23,341 bases of DNA, taken from assembly GCA_003553165.1 (NCBI GenBank), contig PUOZ01000035.1, positions 1 to 23,341 on the forward strand. Reading direction: 5' to 3'. Position 1 is the first letter of the stretch. Each line of letters starts with the position of its first letter. Below the pieces are notes generated by a model. That model was not told where the DNA came from. It was given only the letters and a program-made list of their open reading frames with translations, and searched no databases. This DNA comes from Thioalkalivibrio sp. Lineage in GTDB: Bacteria; Pseudomonadota; Gammaproteobacteria; Ectothiorhodospirales; Ectothiorhodospiraceae. Positions 15,023 through 23,341 of this stretch are shown piece by piece. The translations under genes were made by a program, and so were the position numbers.

Positions 15023-16314
15023 CCCAGAAACACTGGCTCAAGGCCCTTCGAACCCCGAGCGTCGTCCTGGCCCTGTCCCTGTTCGGGGCCTCGGCGCAGG
15101 CCGCGGACCCGATCAAGGTCGGCGTCCTGCACTCGCTCTCGGGCACGATGGCGATCTCGGAGACCACGCTGAAGGATACGATCGAGATGCTGGTCGCTGA
15201 GCAGAATGCCAAGGGCGGCGTACTGGGTCGCCCACTGCAGGCCGTGGTCGTGGATCCGGCCTCCGACTGGCCCTTGTTCGCCGAACGTACGCGACAGTTG
15301 CTGGAGCAGGACAACGTGGACGTGATCTTCGGCGTCTGGACCTCCGTGGCAAGGAAATCGGTGCTGCCGGTGGTCGAGGAACTGAACGGCATCCTGTTCT
15401 ACCCGGTGCAGTACGAGGGTGAGGAGTCCTCGCGCAACATCTTCTACACCGGCGCCGCGCCCAATCAGCAGGCGATTCCCGCGGTGGATTACCTGATGAA
15501 CGAGTACGGCATCGAGCGCTGGGTGCTGGCCGGCACCGACTACGTCTACCCGCGCACGACCAACCGCATCCTCGAGGCCTACCTGAAGGCGAACGGCGTG
15601 GCCGACGAGGACATCATGATCAACTACACGCCGTTCGGCCATGCCGACTGGCAGAGCATCGTCGCCGACATCAAGCGCTTCGGCGAACAGGGCAAACCGA
15701 CCGCCGTGGTGTCGACCATCAACGGCGACGCCAACGTGCCGTTCTACCGTGAGTTGGGCAACCAGGGCATGTCCGCCGAGGACATCCCGGTCATCGCCTT
15801 CTCCGTAGGCGAGGAGGAACTTTCGGGCATGGATACCCGACCGCTGGTCGGTCACCTGGCGGCCTGGAACTACTTCATGAGCGTGGATACTCCGGAGAAT
15901 GCCGAATTCATCGAGAAGTGGCACGCCTTCATCGGCAATACCGACCGCGTGACCAACGACCCGATGGAGGCCCATTACATCGGCTTCAACATGTGGGTGC
16001 AGGCGGTCGAGAAGGCCGGCACCACCGACGTGGACACGGTAATCGACGCACTCAAGGGCGTGACCGTGCCCAACCTCACCGGCGGCATGGCCGAGATGCT
16101 GGTGAACCACCACATCACGAAACCGGTGCTGATCGGCGAGATCCAGGAGGACGGACAGTTCCTGGTGGTCTGGCAGACCGATGACCTGATCCCTGGCGAC
16201 GCCTGGTCGCCGCACCTGCCGGGCAGCCGCGACATCATCGCCGACTGGACCCCGCCGATTTCCTGCGGGAACTTCAACACCGTCACGCAGACCTGCTCCG
16301 GTCAGAACTATTGA
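15019..16314 (+). CDS. urtA: Urea ABC transporter, periplasmic substrate-binding protein
   Basis: The 431-residue protein binds urea in the periplasm for uptake by UrtBCDE. A signal peptide occupies residues 1-28 (VVLALSLFGASAQA, cleavage before ADPIKVG). The mature protein starts IKVGVLHSLSGTMAISE, and later shows FGVWTSVARKSVLPVVEE, LFYPVQYEGEESS, GTDYVYPRTTN and YFMSVDTPENAEF, all UrtA hallmarks within the branched-chain amino-acid-type binding proteins. AAGGAG at 15005-15010 lies 8 bp before the ATG. It overlaps the end of the allophanate hydrolase frame by 4 bp. The 5' end of the coding part is out of frame with that gene's likely last domain, so coupling is by reinitiation. Confidence 0.97.
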   Translation: MTQKHWLKALRTPSVVLALSLFGASAQAADPIKVGVLHSLSGTMAISETTLKDTIEMLVAEQNAKGGVLGRPLQAVVVDPASDWPLFAERTRQLLEQDNVDVIFGVWTSVARKSVLPVVEELNGILFYPVQYEGEESSRNIFYTGAAPNQQAIPAVDYLMNEYGIERWVLAGTDYVYPRTTNRILEAYLKANGVADEDIMINYTPFGHADWQSIVADIKRFGEQGKPTAVVSTINGDANVPFYRELGNQGMSAEDIPVIAFSVGEEELSGMDTRPLVGHLAAWNYFMSVDTPENAEFIEKWHAFIGNTDRVTNDPMEAHYIGFNMWVQAVEKAGTTDVDTVIDALKGVTVPNLTGGMAEMLVNHHITKPVLIGEIQEDGQFLVVWQTDDLIPGDAWSPHLPGSRDIIADWTPPISCGNFNTVTQTCSGQNY

Positions 16315-16321
16315 TCGGAAC

Positions 16322-16347
16322 GGGCGGCGGGGTGCGCCCCGCCGCCC
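16322..16347 (+). promoter_or_regulatory. Strong intercistronic hairpin between urtA and urtB
   Basis: GGGCGGCGGGG and CCCCGCCGCCC form an 11-bp perfect all-GC stem closed by a TGCG tetraloop, starting 7 bp after the urtA stop. Only TTCCCC follows, not a T-run, so termination would be partial at best. Such hairpins after binding-protein genes often stabilise the upstream mRNA and make the binding protein more abundant than the membrane components. That role is inferred here. Confidence 0.7.
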
Positions 16348-16368
16348 TTCCCCAGATTCTTGCATCCA

Positions 16369-16540
16369 ACCCCGAGGAATCCCTCCGGTGACCGCATATT
16401 CCCTCGCGCCACCATCCGCCCGCCGTGTGCGCTGGATCCCGCACGGGTCCTGCAAGCCGGCGGAATCCGGACATGGCGGTTTGCATTCCAAAACCCGCGG
16501 CGTGGCTGCATCGGCACCGCCCGCCGGGATTCCTCGGGGT
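16369..16540. repeat. 172-bp inverted-repeat-bounded element in the urtA-urtB junction
   Basis: ACCCCGAGGAATCCC (16369-16383) and its exact reverse complement (16526-16540) bound a segment with further nested complementary pieces: GGTG/CACC (16387-16390 with 16515-16518), GCCAC/GTGGC (16408-16412 with 16502-16506) and TCCGCC/GGCGGA (16415-16420 with 16459-16464). The urtB reading frame is open across it, but the encoded residues look like no known part of UrtB. It could be a small non-autonomous mobile element or a structured RNA leader for urtB. Confidence 0.6.
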
Positions 16541-16558
16541 CGGGTTTCGGGCTGGATC

Positions 16559-18349
16559 ATGGCCGCCTGGCTGCTGGTTGCGGGCGGCAGCCTGCACGCG
16601 GAGACACAGGCCTTCGGGTTGGAGATGCCCGCGGCGGACCTCGCCACGGCAACGACCACACCCACATTCGCGGTGATCGCCCAAGCCGACCCCTATACCG
16701 GGGACATGATCGACCCGAGTCTCCTTGGCACCGATGCCGAATCGGCAGGAGAGGGAACTGCCGAGACCGACGATGACCTCATGGAAGAGGCCGTCTACGA
16801 GGGCCTGGAGGAGACCGCGGCGGACGTCGACCTCCTGATCCAGCGCCTTCCCGAAGGCAGTTTCAACGATCGGCGTGCGGTGGCCGAAGAGCTGGCCGCG
16901 ACCGGCGATCCCCGGGTCCCGGTGGTCCTCACCGCCCTGGTGGAGGGACGTCTGCTCGCGACCGGTGACGATCCTCCACGCATCCTGATCCGCGCGGAGA
17001 CCGGCCGCGCCGGGCGCGACGCCCTGACCGGCGAACCCGTGGATGCGGACCTGATCGCGTCGGGCCGCCGCGTCCCCGTGCACAACCCCCTGCGGAATGC
17101 ACTGCGCAACCTGATCGCGGTGGCCACGATTTCGGCGCCCGATCCGGAGCGCCGCGCGGCCTCGCTGCGGCGCCTGATGCGCGATGACGTGAGTCCGGAC
17201 ATGCTCGCCTACCTGGACGAGCGCGTCGAACTCGAAACCGACCCACGCGTGACAGACCTGCTGCTGACCGTGCGGGCGCTCGCACGCCTGAACGTCGACG
17301 ACCCGGAGCAACGCCTCGAGTCCATCGCCCTGCTGCGCGGGTCGCTGCTCAGTGAAGTCCGCGTGCGCCTGGAGGCAACCGCCACGCGGGACGATGATCC
17401 GGAGGTCCGCGAGGCCGCGCGCGATGCGCTCGACTCGATCGAGTCACGGATCCGCTTCTTCCGCTTCACCGAGAACCTCTTCTTCGGGCTCAGCGCCGGC
17501 TCGGTGCTGCTGCTGGCGGCCATCGGGCTTGCGATCACCTTCGGCGTCATGGGCGTAATCAACATGGCTCACGGTGAACTGATCATGATCGGCGCGTATA
17601 CCACGTGGTTCATCCAGACGCTGATACCGGGAGCACTGAGCACCAGCATCCTGCTCGCGATTCCGGCGGCCTTTCTGGTCGCGGGCCTCGTCGGTGTCGC
17701 GATGGAACGGGGCGTGATCCAGTTCCTCTACGGCAGGCCGCTGGAGACCCTGCTGGCGACCTTCGGCATCAGCCTGATCCTGCAGCAGGCGGTGCGCACC
17801 CTGTTCTCGCCTCTGAACCGGCCGGTCGCCTCGCCCGACTGGCTGAGCGGTTCCCTGCACGTGAACCCCCTCCTGTCGCTGACCTGGAGTCGGATCTACA
17901 TCCTGGTCTTCGCGATCATGGTCTTCATCGCGCTGCTGCTGGTGATGAAAAAGACCAGCCTGGGCCTCAAGGTGCGCGCAGTGGCCCAGAACCGGCCGAT
18001 GGCGCGCGCCCTCGGTGTGCGCACCGGCTGGGTCGATGCCCTGACCTTCGGCCTGGGCGCCGGGATCGCGGGCGTCGCCGGGGTCGCCCTGTCGCAACTG
18101 ACCAACGTCGGCCCGAACATGGGTCAGGCCTACATCATCGATTCCTTCATGGTGGTGGTCTTCGGCGGCGTCGGGAACCTTTGGGGGACTCTGGTCGGCG
18201 CGATGGGCCTCGGCATGATGACCAAGTTCCTCGAGCCGCACACGGGTGCGGTGCTGGCCAAGATCGTGGTGCTGATCTTCATCATCCTGTTCATTCAGCG
18301 ACGCCCGCGCGGACTCTTCCCCAAGAAGGGCCGGGCGGCGGAGGCCTGA
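16559..18349 (+). CDS. urtB: Urea ABC transporter permease UrtB
   Basis: From this start the protein has 596 residues. A short signal-like segment (MAAWLLVAGGSLHA) leads into a periplasmic, HEAT-like helical N-terminal region of about 240 residues seen in many UrtB proteins, for example NDRRAVAEELAATGDPRV. The permease domain starts near FFRFTENLFFGLSAGSVLLL. It carries the LivH-type segments FGVMGVINMAHGELIMIGAY, LLATFGISLILQQ and KKTSLGLKVRAVAQNRPMAR, and ends VNGVG-like with GGVGNLWGTLVGA. UrtB and UrtC form the membrane channel. An in-frame GTG at 16388 would add 57 residues, but that stretch lies inside the inverted-repeat element, so the ATG at 16559 is preferred despite a weak ribosome binding site. 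The stop is 4 bp before urtC. Confidence 0.92.
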   Translation: MAAWLLVAGGSLHAETQAFGLEMPAADLATATTTPTFAVIAQADPYTGDMIDPSLLGTDAESAGEGTAETDDDLMEEAVYEGLEETAADVDLLIQRLPEGSFNDRRAVAEELAATGDPRVPVVLTALVEGRLLATGDDPPRILIRAETGRAGRDALTGEPVDADLIASGRRVPVHNPLRNALRNLIAVATISAPDPERRAASLRRLMRDDVSPDMLAYLDERVELETDPRVTDLLLTVRALARLNVDDPEQRLESIALLRGSLLSEVRVRLEATATRDDDPEVREAARDALDSIESRIRFFRFTENLFFGLSAGSVLLLAAIGLAITFGVMGVINMAHGELIMIGAYTTWFIQTLIPGALSTSILLAIPAAFLVAGLVGVAMERGVIQFLYGRPLETLLATFGISLILQQAVRTLFSPLNRPVASPDWLSGSLHVNPLLSLTWSRIYILVFAIMVFIALLLVMKKTSLGLKVRAVAQNRPMARALGVRTGWVDALTFGLGAGIAGVAGVALSQLTNVGPNMGQAYIIDSFMVVVFGGVGNLWGTLVGAMGLGMMTKFLEPHTGAVLAKIVVLIFIILFIQRRPRGLFPKKGRAAEA

Positions 18350-18353
18350 CCCG

Positions 18354-19444
18354 ATGTTGACCCGACGGCTTTTTCTCAGCGACTGGGGCGGCATGGCCGT
18401 ACTGGTGCTGCTGCTCGCCATGGCGGTGGCGGTGCCGTACGCCAATCTGGTGCTGCCACCCGAGTCACCCTGGCACCTGTCGACCTACTGGGTGGCCCTG
18501 ATCGGCAAGTTCCTGACCTTCGCGCTGCTGGCGCTGGCCATCGACCTGATCTGGGGTTATGCGGGCATCCTGTCGCTGGGGCACGGGGCCTTCTTCGGGC
18601 TCGGCGGTTACGCGATGGGCATGTACCTGACCCGACAGATCGGCGACCGTGGGGTCTACGGCAATCCGGAACTGCCCGACTTCATGGTCTTCCTGAGCTA
18701 CGAGTCGCTGCCCTGGTACTGGTGGGGTTTCGACATGTTCTGGTTCGCGATGCTGATGGTGGTGCTGGTGCCGGGCCTGCTCGCACTGGTCTTCGGCTGG
18801 CTGGCCTTCCGGTCGCGGGTGACCGGGGTCTATTTCGCCATCATCACCCAGGCCCTCGTGTTCGCGCTGATGCTGGCCTTCTTCCGCAACGAGATGGGCT
18901 TCGGCGGCAACAACGGACTGACCGACTTCAAGGACATCCTCGGCTTCCCGGTACAGGCTCGCGAGACCCGGGTCGCGCTGTTCGTGATCTCGGCGCTGGT
19001 ACTCATCCTCGCCTACATCGCGTCGCGCTTCATCGTGACCTCGCGCTTCGGGCGGGTCCTGATTGCAGTACGCGACGCCGAGAGCCGAGCCCGTTTCTCC
19101 GGCTACCGGGTAGAGCACTACAAGGTCTGGCTGTTCGTGTTCTCGGCGATGCTCGCGGGGATCGCGGGGGCCCTGTACGTGCCGCAGGTCGGCATCATCA
19201 ATCCCGGCGAGTTCGCGCCGCTGCGCTCCATCGAGGCGGTGCTCTGGGTGGCGGTCGGCGGACGCGGCAGCCTGTTCGGTGCGATCATCGGCGCATTCGC
19301 GGTGAACGGGGCGAAGACCTGGTTCACCACAGCCCACCCTGAGGTCTGGCTGTTCGCTCTCGGCGCCCTGTTCGTGCTGGTCACGCTGTTCCTGCCACGC
19401 GGCCTGGTCGGCATCTTCCGCCGCCGGCGCCGGGAGGACGACGC

Positions 19445-19448
<4 letters not shown>
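18354..19448 (+). CDS. urtC: Urea ABC transporter permease UrtC
   Basis: The 364-residue inner-membrane protein has the LivM-type permease layout. An N-terminal membrane helix begins near residue 12, and the loop LIWGYAGILSLGHGAFFGLG is the family hallmark. FRNEMGFGGNNGLTDFK is the urea-type middle segment, and VRDAESRARFSGYRVEHYKVWLF the cytoplasmic coupling helix. The end has VAVGGRGSLFGAIIGA and FLPRGLVGIFRRRRR. It partners UrtB in the channel. Only 4 bp separate it from urtB, and its stop overlaps the urtD start by 4 bp. Confidence 0.96.
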
Positions 19449-20283
<835 letters not shown>

Positions 20284-20287
<4 letters not shown>

Positions 20288-20979
20288 TCCAGGTCCGCGG
20301 AGTGAATCAATACTATCGCCAGAGCCATATCCTGCGCGATCTCGAACTGGAAGCCCGGCCCGGGCGCTGCACCTGCGTGATGGGCCGCAATGGCGTGGGC
20401 AAGACCACGTTGCTGAAGTGCATCATGGGGCTGCTGCCGATCCGCAGCGGGCGTATTCTCCTCGGGGACAGGGACATCACCCGGCTGTCCCCGGAGGCGC
20501 GGGCCCGCGCAGGGATCGGCTACGTGCCACAGGGCCGGGAGATCTTCCCGGAGCTGACGGTGGAGGAAAACCTGCGCGTGTCCCTCGGCGCCCGCGCAGA
20601 CCGGGCACGGCAGATCCCGGATTCCATCTACGACCTGTTTCCGGTACTGAAGGAGATGCGCGGCCGGCGCGGAGGCGATCTCTCGGGCGGACAGCAGCAG
20701 CAATTGGCGATCGGCAGGGCCCTGGTGCTGGACCCGGAGCTCCTGATCCTGGATGAACCGGGGGAGGGCATCCAGCCCAACATCGTCAGGCAGATCGGGG
20801 CCGTGATCCGGCAACTGAACACGGAACTGGGGCTGTCGGTGCTATTGGTGGAACAGAAGCTGCCGTTCGCCCGCAGGGTCGCGGACGACTTCTACATCGT
20901 GGAGAAGGGATCGGTGGTCGCACAAGGCGCGATCAGCGAACTCAGCGACGATCTGGTGAGTCGCCACCTGAGCGTCTGA
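20284..20979 (+). CDS. urtE: Urea ABC transporter ATP-binding protein UrtE
   Basis: The 231-residue ATPase has Walker A GRNGVGKT (34-41), Q-loop GYVPQGREIFPELTVEENL, signature LSGGQ (133-137) followed by QQQLAIGRAL, Walker B LLILDEP (153-159) and GEGIQPN directly after it. The stretch DLFPVLKEM.GRRGGDLSGG is typical of UrtE. It overlaps urtD by 4 bp and is the last gene of the operon. No clear T-tailed hairpin follows; transcripts may run into the convergent region. Confidence 0.96.
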
Positions 20980-21030
20980 GCACCACCGCCCTCAGGCTGA
21001 CGGTCGCGAGGATCGTCGTCGCGGGCTGGG

Positions 21031-21345
21031 TCAGGCACCCATCAGGGTCAGGCCCGCCGCGAGCAGCACGACCAGCGCAATCGCAATCGCCCCGATGACC
21101 CGGGTCCCGCGGATGGCGCCGTGCTGGACCTCGAACCCGCCCTCCTCGTCCCAGAAGGTCTTGGCATTGGCCGAGAGCTCGTAATGCTGGGCAGCCATCA
21201 GAGCCTGGCCCAGCAACGGGGTCCCGGCGCCCAGCCCCTTGGCCCAAACCATGCCCGAGCAGCGCGGGGCCCGCTCGAAGGAGCGCGCCCAGAAGCGGAT
21301 CCACGGGTGCACGTCCGATGTGGCGACATGCCTGTTTGCGTTCAT
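21031..21345 (-). CDS. Small uncharacterised membrane-anchored protein
   Basis: The 104-residue protein has one clear membrane helix at its C-terminus (VIGAIAIALVVLLAAGLTLM, residues about 83-102), so it is probably tail-anchored. The N-terminal part is polar with several aromatic residues (WIRFWARSF) and a conserved-looking stretch AAQHYELSANAKTFWDEEGG. I do not recognise the family. AAGGAG lies 4 bp before the ATG, strong support that it is translated. It follows the histone-like gene after 27 bp on the same strand, so both may be one transcript, converging on urtE. Confidence 0.72.
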   Translation of the reverse strand: MNANRHVATSDVHPWIRFWARSFERAPRCSGMVWAKGLGAGTPLLGQALMAAQHYELSANAKTFWDEEGGFEVQHGAIRGTRVIGAIAIALVVLLAAGLTLMGA

Positions 21346-21372
21346 CGTGCTCCTTGCGCGCCCCGCGGGTGA

Positions 21373-21750
21373 TCAGCGGGGGCCGAGCTCGGCGTCGATC
21401 GCCTGTTCGGCCTGCAGCCAGTACGCGTGGTTGTCGCCGACGAAGCCATTGCGCTCGGCGATGAAGTACGCGGCGTCCTGGATCATCCGGTAACGTTGCT
21501 CGGGGGTCACCGCAGGAACCTCGGCCTTCTTCGCCGGTTTGCCCGTGGACCCCGCAGCCGCCTTTGCGGGCGCCTTGCGGGGCGCTGCCTTCTTCTTTTC
21601 GACAGGCGCGGCTGCCGCCTTCGCCGCCGGCGCCTTTGCCGGGCGTGCCGCCCTGGCCTTGGCCGGTGCGGCAGCCTTCGCAGGTGCGGTCGTTGCGGCC
21701 GCTTCGGCCTTCTCCGGAGTACCCGCGCTCTTCTTCGGTCCCTTCGCCAT
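21373..21750 (-). CDS. Histone H1-like Lys/Ala/Pro-rich protein with C-terminal DUF2934 domain
   Basis: The 125-residue protein has two parts. Residues 1-78 are a basic low-complexity stretch of Ala, Lys and Pro with AKAAAPAKAR- and KAAPRKAP-type repeats, like bacterial histone H1 analogues. Residues 82-121 (PEQRYRMIQDAAYFIAERNG, then HAYWLQAEQAIDAE) match the short DUF2934 helix-turn-helix-like domain. DNA binding is likely from the basic tail, but not shown. The ATG at 21750 is chosen because AAGGGG sits 6 bp upstream; an open extension of 33 codons before it lacks such a site. Such proteins often relate to nucleoid compaction or stress. Confidence 0.82.
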   Translation of the reverse strand: MAKGPKKSAGTPEKAEAAATTAPAKAAAPAKARAARPAKAPAAKAAAAPVEKKKAAPRKAPAKAAAGSTGKPAKKAEVPAVTPEQRYRMIQDAAYFIAERNGFVGDNHAYWLQAEQAIDAELGPR

Positions 21751-21860
21751 GTTAACCCCCTTCGAGATTGTCAGTGTCATCCCCAATGGCACCGCTCCAG
21801 AGCAGCCATCTTGACTGATCATAGGCCGCGGGGCCGAACCCTTCAACACATTCCTGCCCC

Positions 21861-21878
21861 GGTGCAGTCGCCTGCACC
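21861..21878 (-). terminator. Hairpin immediately after ureG, possible weak terminator
   Basis: GGTGCAG (21861-21867) and CTGCACC (21872-21878) form a 7-bp perfect stem with a tetraloop, one base beyond the ureG stop on the minus strand. No T-run follows, so Rho-independent termination is doubtful. It may instead mark the end of the urease accessory mRNA as a stabilising hairpin. Confidence 0.4.
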
Positions 21879-21879
21879 A

Positions 21880-22488
21880 TTACCCGAACATTCCCTGCGC
21901 TTCGATGAAACCGACGACCTCATCCAGACCCTGGCCGGTGCGCAGATTCGTGAAGACGAACGGACGGTCGCCACGCATCCTCCGGCTGTCCTGCTCCATC
22001 ACCTCGAGCGATGCGCCGACGCCGTCCGCGAGGTCGATCTTGTTGATCACGAGCAGGTCGGAGCGGGTGATCCCCGGACCGCCCTTGCGCGGGATCTTGT
22101 CCCCGGCGCACACGTCGATCACGTACAGGGTCAGGTCCGACAGCTCGGGGCTGAAAGTGGCCGACAGGTTGTCGCCGCCGCTTTCGACGAAGACGAGGTC
22201 GAGCCCCGGAAAACGCTGCTCGAGCTCGTCCACGGCCGCGAGGTTCATCGAGGCGTCCTCGCGGATCGCCGTGTGCGGGCAACCTCCCGTCTCGACGCCG
22301 ATGATACGGCCCGGAGCCAGGGCCTCGCGGCGGATCAGGAACTCCGCATCCTCGCGGGTATAGATATCGTTGGTCACCACCGCGAGTTGATAGCGCTCTC
22401 GCAGTCGGTGACAAAGTGCCTCGACCAGCGCGGTCTTGCCCGAACCCACCGGACCACCGACTCCCACCCTGAGTGCCTGCGCCTTCAT
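21880..22488 (-). CDS. ureG: Urease accessory GTPase UreG
   Basis: The 202-residue GTPase drives nickel insertion into apo-urease. It starts [20 protein letters not shown] with P-loop GPVGSGKT (12-19). The metal-binding Cys-Pro-His is in [18 protein letters not shown], and [15 protein letters not shown] and NKIDLA (the guanine-binding NKxD) follow. Length and order are normal. A GGTGG-type site precedes the ATG; the longer open frame to the right is not used. It lies 16 bp after ureF. Confidence 0.97.
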   Translation of the reverse strand: MKAQALRVGVGGPVGSGKTALVEALCHRLRERYQLAVVTNDIYTREDAEFLIRREALAPGRIIGVETGGCPHTAIREDASMNLAAVDELEQRFPGLDLVFVESGGDNLSATFSPELSDLTLYVIDVCAGDKIPRKGGPGITRSDLLVINKIDLADGVGASLEVMEQDSRRMRGDRPFVFTNLRTGQGLDEVVGFIEAQGMFG

Positions 22489-22504
22489 CTCGCCACCTCG
22501 TGCA

Positions 22505-23218
22505 TCAACTGCGGAACATGCGGCTGTACTGGGTTTCGTGCAACACCGAGGACAGGACGATCCCGGGCAAACCCGCCCCCATACCGGCGTCATCGACCGT
22601 CCGAGCCTGATGCGCCGCCACCGCAATCGTGTCGGCCAGATCCCGCAGCAGGCGTTGCCCCTGCGTCTGCCCCAGCGGCACCAGCTTCACCGCCGCGGCC
22701 ACCTGGTTCTCGCACCAGGACCAAAGATACCCCTCCAGAAGGTCATCCGAAGGAATCGCCCATTCCCGGCCCGCCAGCGCGAACAGGGTCGCCCAACAGG
22801 CGTCTTCCCGGGCCGCCCAGGACTGCGCGGCAACGACTCCGAGATCCGCCAGCAGTCGGGCCAAGGCCCGGCCCTGCCCCAGGTCCTCGGCGCGCAGCTC
22901 GGAGGTCTCGCGACTCGCGCGCAGCCAGTCGTTCCAGTATTCCAGCCCCTGCCCGTCTTCCCGTTGCCAGGCCGCCAGCAGGCGCAGCAGGACGGGAAGA
23001 TCGACGCGCGCGTGGACCCGAAGCAGCTGCGCCTCGAGCCAGTCGCGCACCGCCTCCGGGCTACGGACCCAGCCCGCATCGACCGCCTGCTCGAGCCCGG
23101 TGGAGTAGCTGTAGGCGCCAACCGGCAGCGTCGGGCTGATCAATTGCCACAGACGCCGCCGGGCCAGGCCCGCATTCGCCGGAGTCATGACCGGGGCCCG
23201 GGGTTGGTCAGTGCGCAT
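22505..23218 (-). CDS. ureF: Urease accessory protein UreF
   Basis: The 237-residue, all-helical cytoplasmic protein forms the UreDFG activation complex with UreG and UreD/H. Family landmarks are [20 protein letters not shown] near the N-terminus, [11 protein letters not shown] in the middle, [20 protein letters not shown], and a C-terminal segment ending [11 protein letters not shown], where the conserved C-terminus contacts UreG. The start at 23218 gives a normal-length protein and overlaps the ureE end by 11 bp; upstream in-frame ATGs would lengthen the overlap without a better start site. Confidence 0.95.
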   Translation of the reverse strand: MRTDQPRAPVMTPANAGLARRRLWQLISPTLPVGAYSYSTGLEQAVDAGWVRSPEAVRDWLEAQLLRVHARVDLPVLLRLLAAWQREDGQGLEYWNDWLRASRETSELRAEDLGQGRALARLLADLGVVAAQSWAAREDACWATLFALAGREWAIPSDDLLEGYLWSWCENQVAAAVKLVPLGQTQGQRLLRDLADTIAVAAHQARTVDDAGMGAGLPGIVLSSVLHETQYSRMFRS

Positions 23219-23341
23219 GTTGGTGACCGTGGGCATGCGAGTGGGCATGGCCGCCAGCGGCATAGGCGCCCGCCTCCGGTTCGAAGGGTGCCTGCGTGAA
23301 GCCCACGGTCAGGCCCAGGCCGCGCACCATCTCGTCGAGCA
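23208..23341 (-). CDS. ureE: Urease accessory nickel-binding protein UreE, C-terminal end (partial)
   Basis: The 5' part lies beyond the right edge. The last 44 or so residues show [26 protein letters not shown] and the His-rich tail [13 protein letters not shown]. UreE delivers nickel to UreG; the His-rich tail is the classic extra nickel-binding tail. It is upstream of ureF and ureG on the minus strand, so the gene order is ureE-ureF-ureG. ureABC are expected further right. Confidence 0.93.
   Translation of the reverse strand, partial: LDEMVRGLGLTVGFTQAPFEPEAGAYAAGGHAHSHAHGHQHAH

Noticed and set aside
14947..16665. 572-codon minus-strand frame over urtA
   Set aside because: Antisense shadow of urtA; no domain or ribosome binding site recognised.

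Overview
The window looks like a chromosomal segment of a GC-rich gammaproteobacterium. The gene order pilU-pilT / yggS-proC-yggT-DUF4426, and the presence of hspQ, yrfG and nudE, are typical of that class. The halo-/alkaliphilic sulfur-oxidiser group around Ectothiorhodospiraceae (Thioalkalivibrio-like) would fit, but this is an inference from gene content and not a placement. Almost every base is accounted for by ordinary core genes, a urea-nitrogen block and a few repeat-rich gaps.

Left part (1-8541). The 3' end of pyrB overlaps a pyrC-like gene whose dihydroorotase metal ligands are mostly lost (pseudo-dihydroorotase). That gene overlaps a PyrK-like Fe-S flavoprotein gene. Facing it is a minus-strand series pilT-pilU-second PilU-like ATPase, the motors of type IV pilus retraction. 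Divergent from pilT runs yggS-proC-yggT (PLP homeostasis, proline synthesis, membrane protein), followed by an exported DUF4426 protein. An 18-bp tandem duplication lies in the pilT/yggS divergent promoter region.

Middle (8542-13519). Two clusters of dyad repeats (8551-9480 and 10840-11153) flank a membrane protein of the TauE/SafE-like HCxxMCGG type and hspQ. The repeat arms come in two sequence types, built on a 9-bp CCACGAAGA or CCGGGAAGA period, and they switch type in pairs. Then come divergent yrfG (GMP/IMP nucleotidase) and an uncharacterised exported protein followed by nudE. The gap after nudE holds a clear intrinsic terminator pointing left with no known gene feeding it.

Right part (13520-23341). 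A plus-strand operon encodes an amidase-only allophanate hydrolase followed by the complete urea ABC transporter urtABCDE. A strong hairpin and a 15-bp inverted-repeat element lie between urtA and urtB. Converging on it from the right are the urease accessory genes ureE (partial), ureF and ureG. A small histone-H1-like Lys/Ala-rich DUF2934 protein and a small membrane protein come next on the minus strand. Together these genes suggest high-affinity urea uptake feeding urease, whose structural genes would lie to the right of the window. The allophanate hydrolase adds a possible second route of carboxyurea or guanidine-type nitrogen metabolism.
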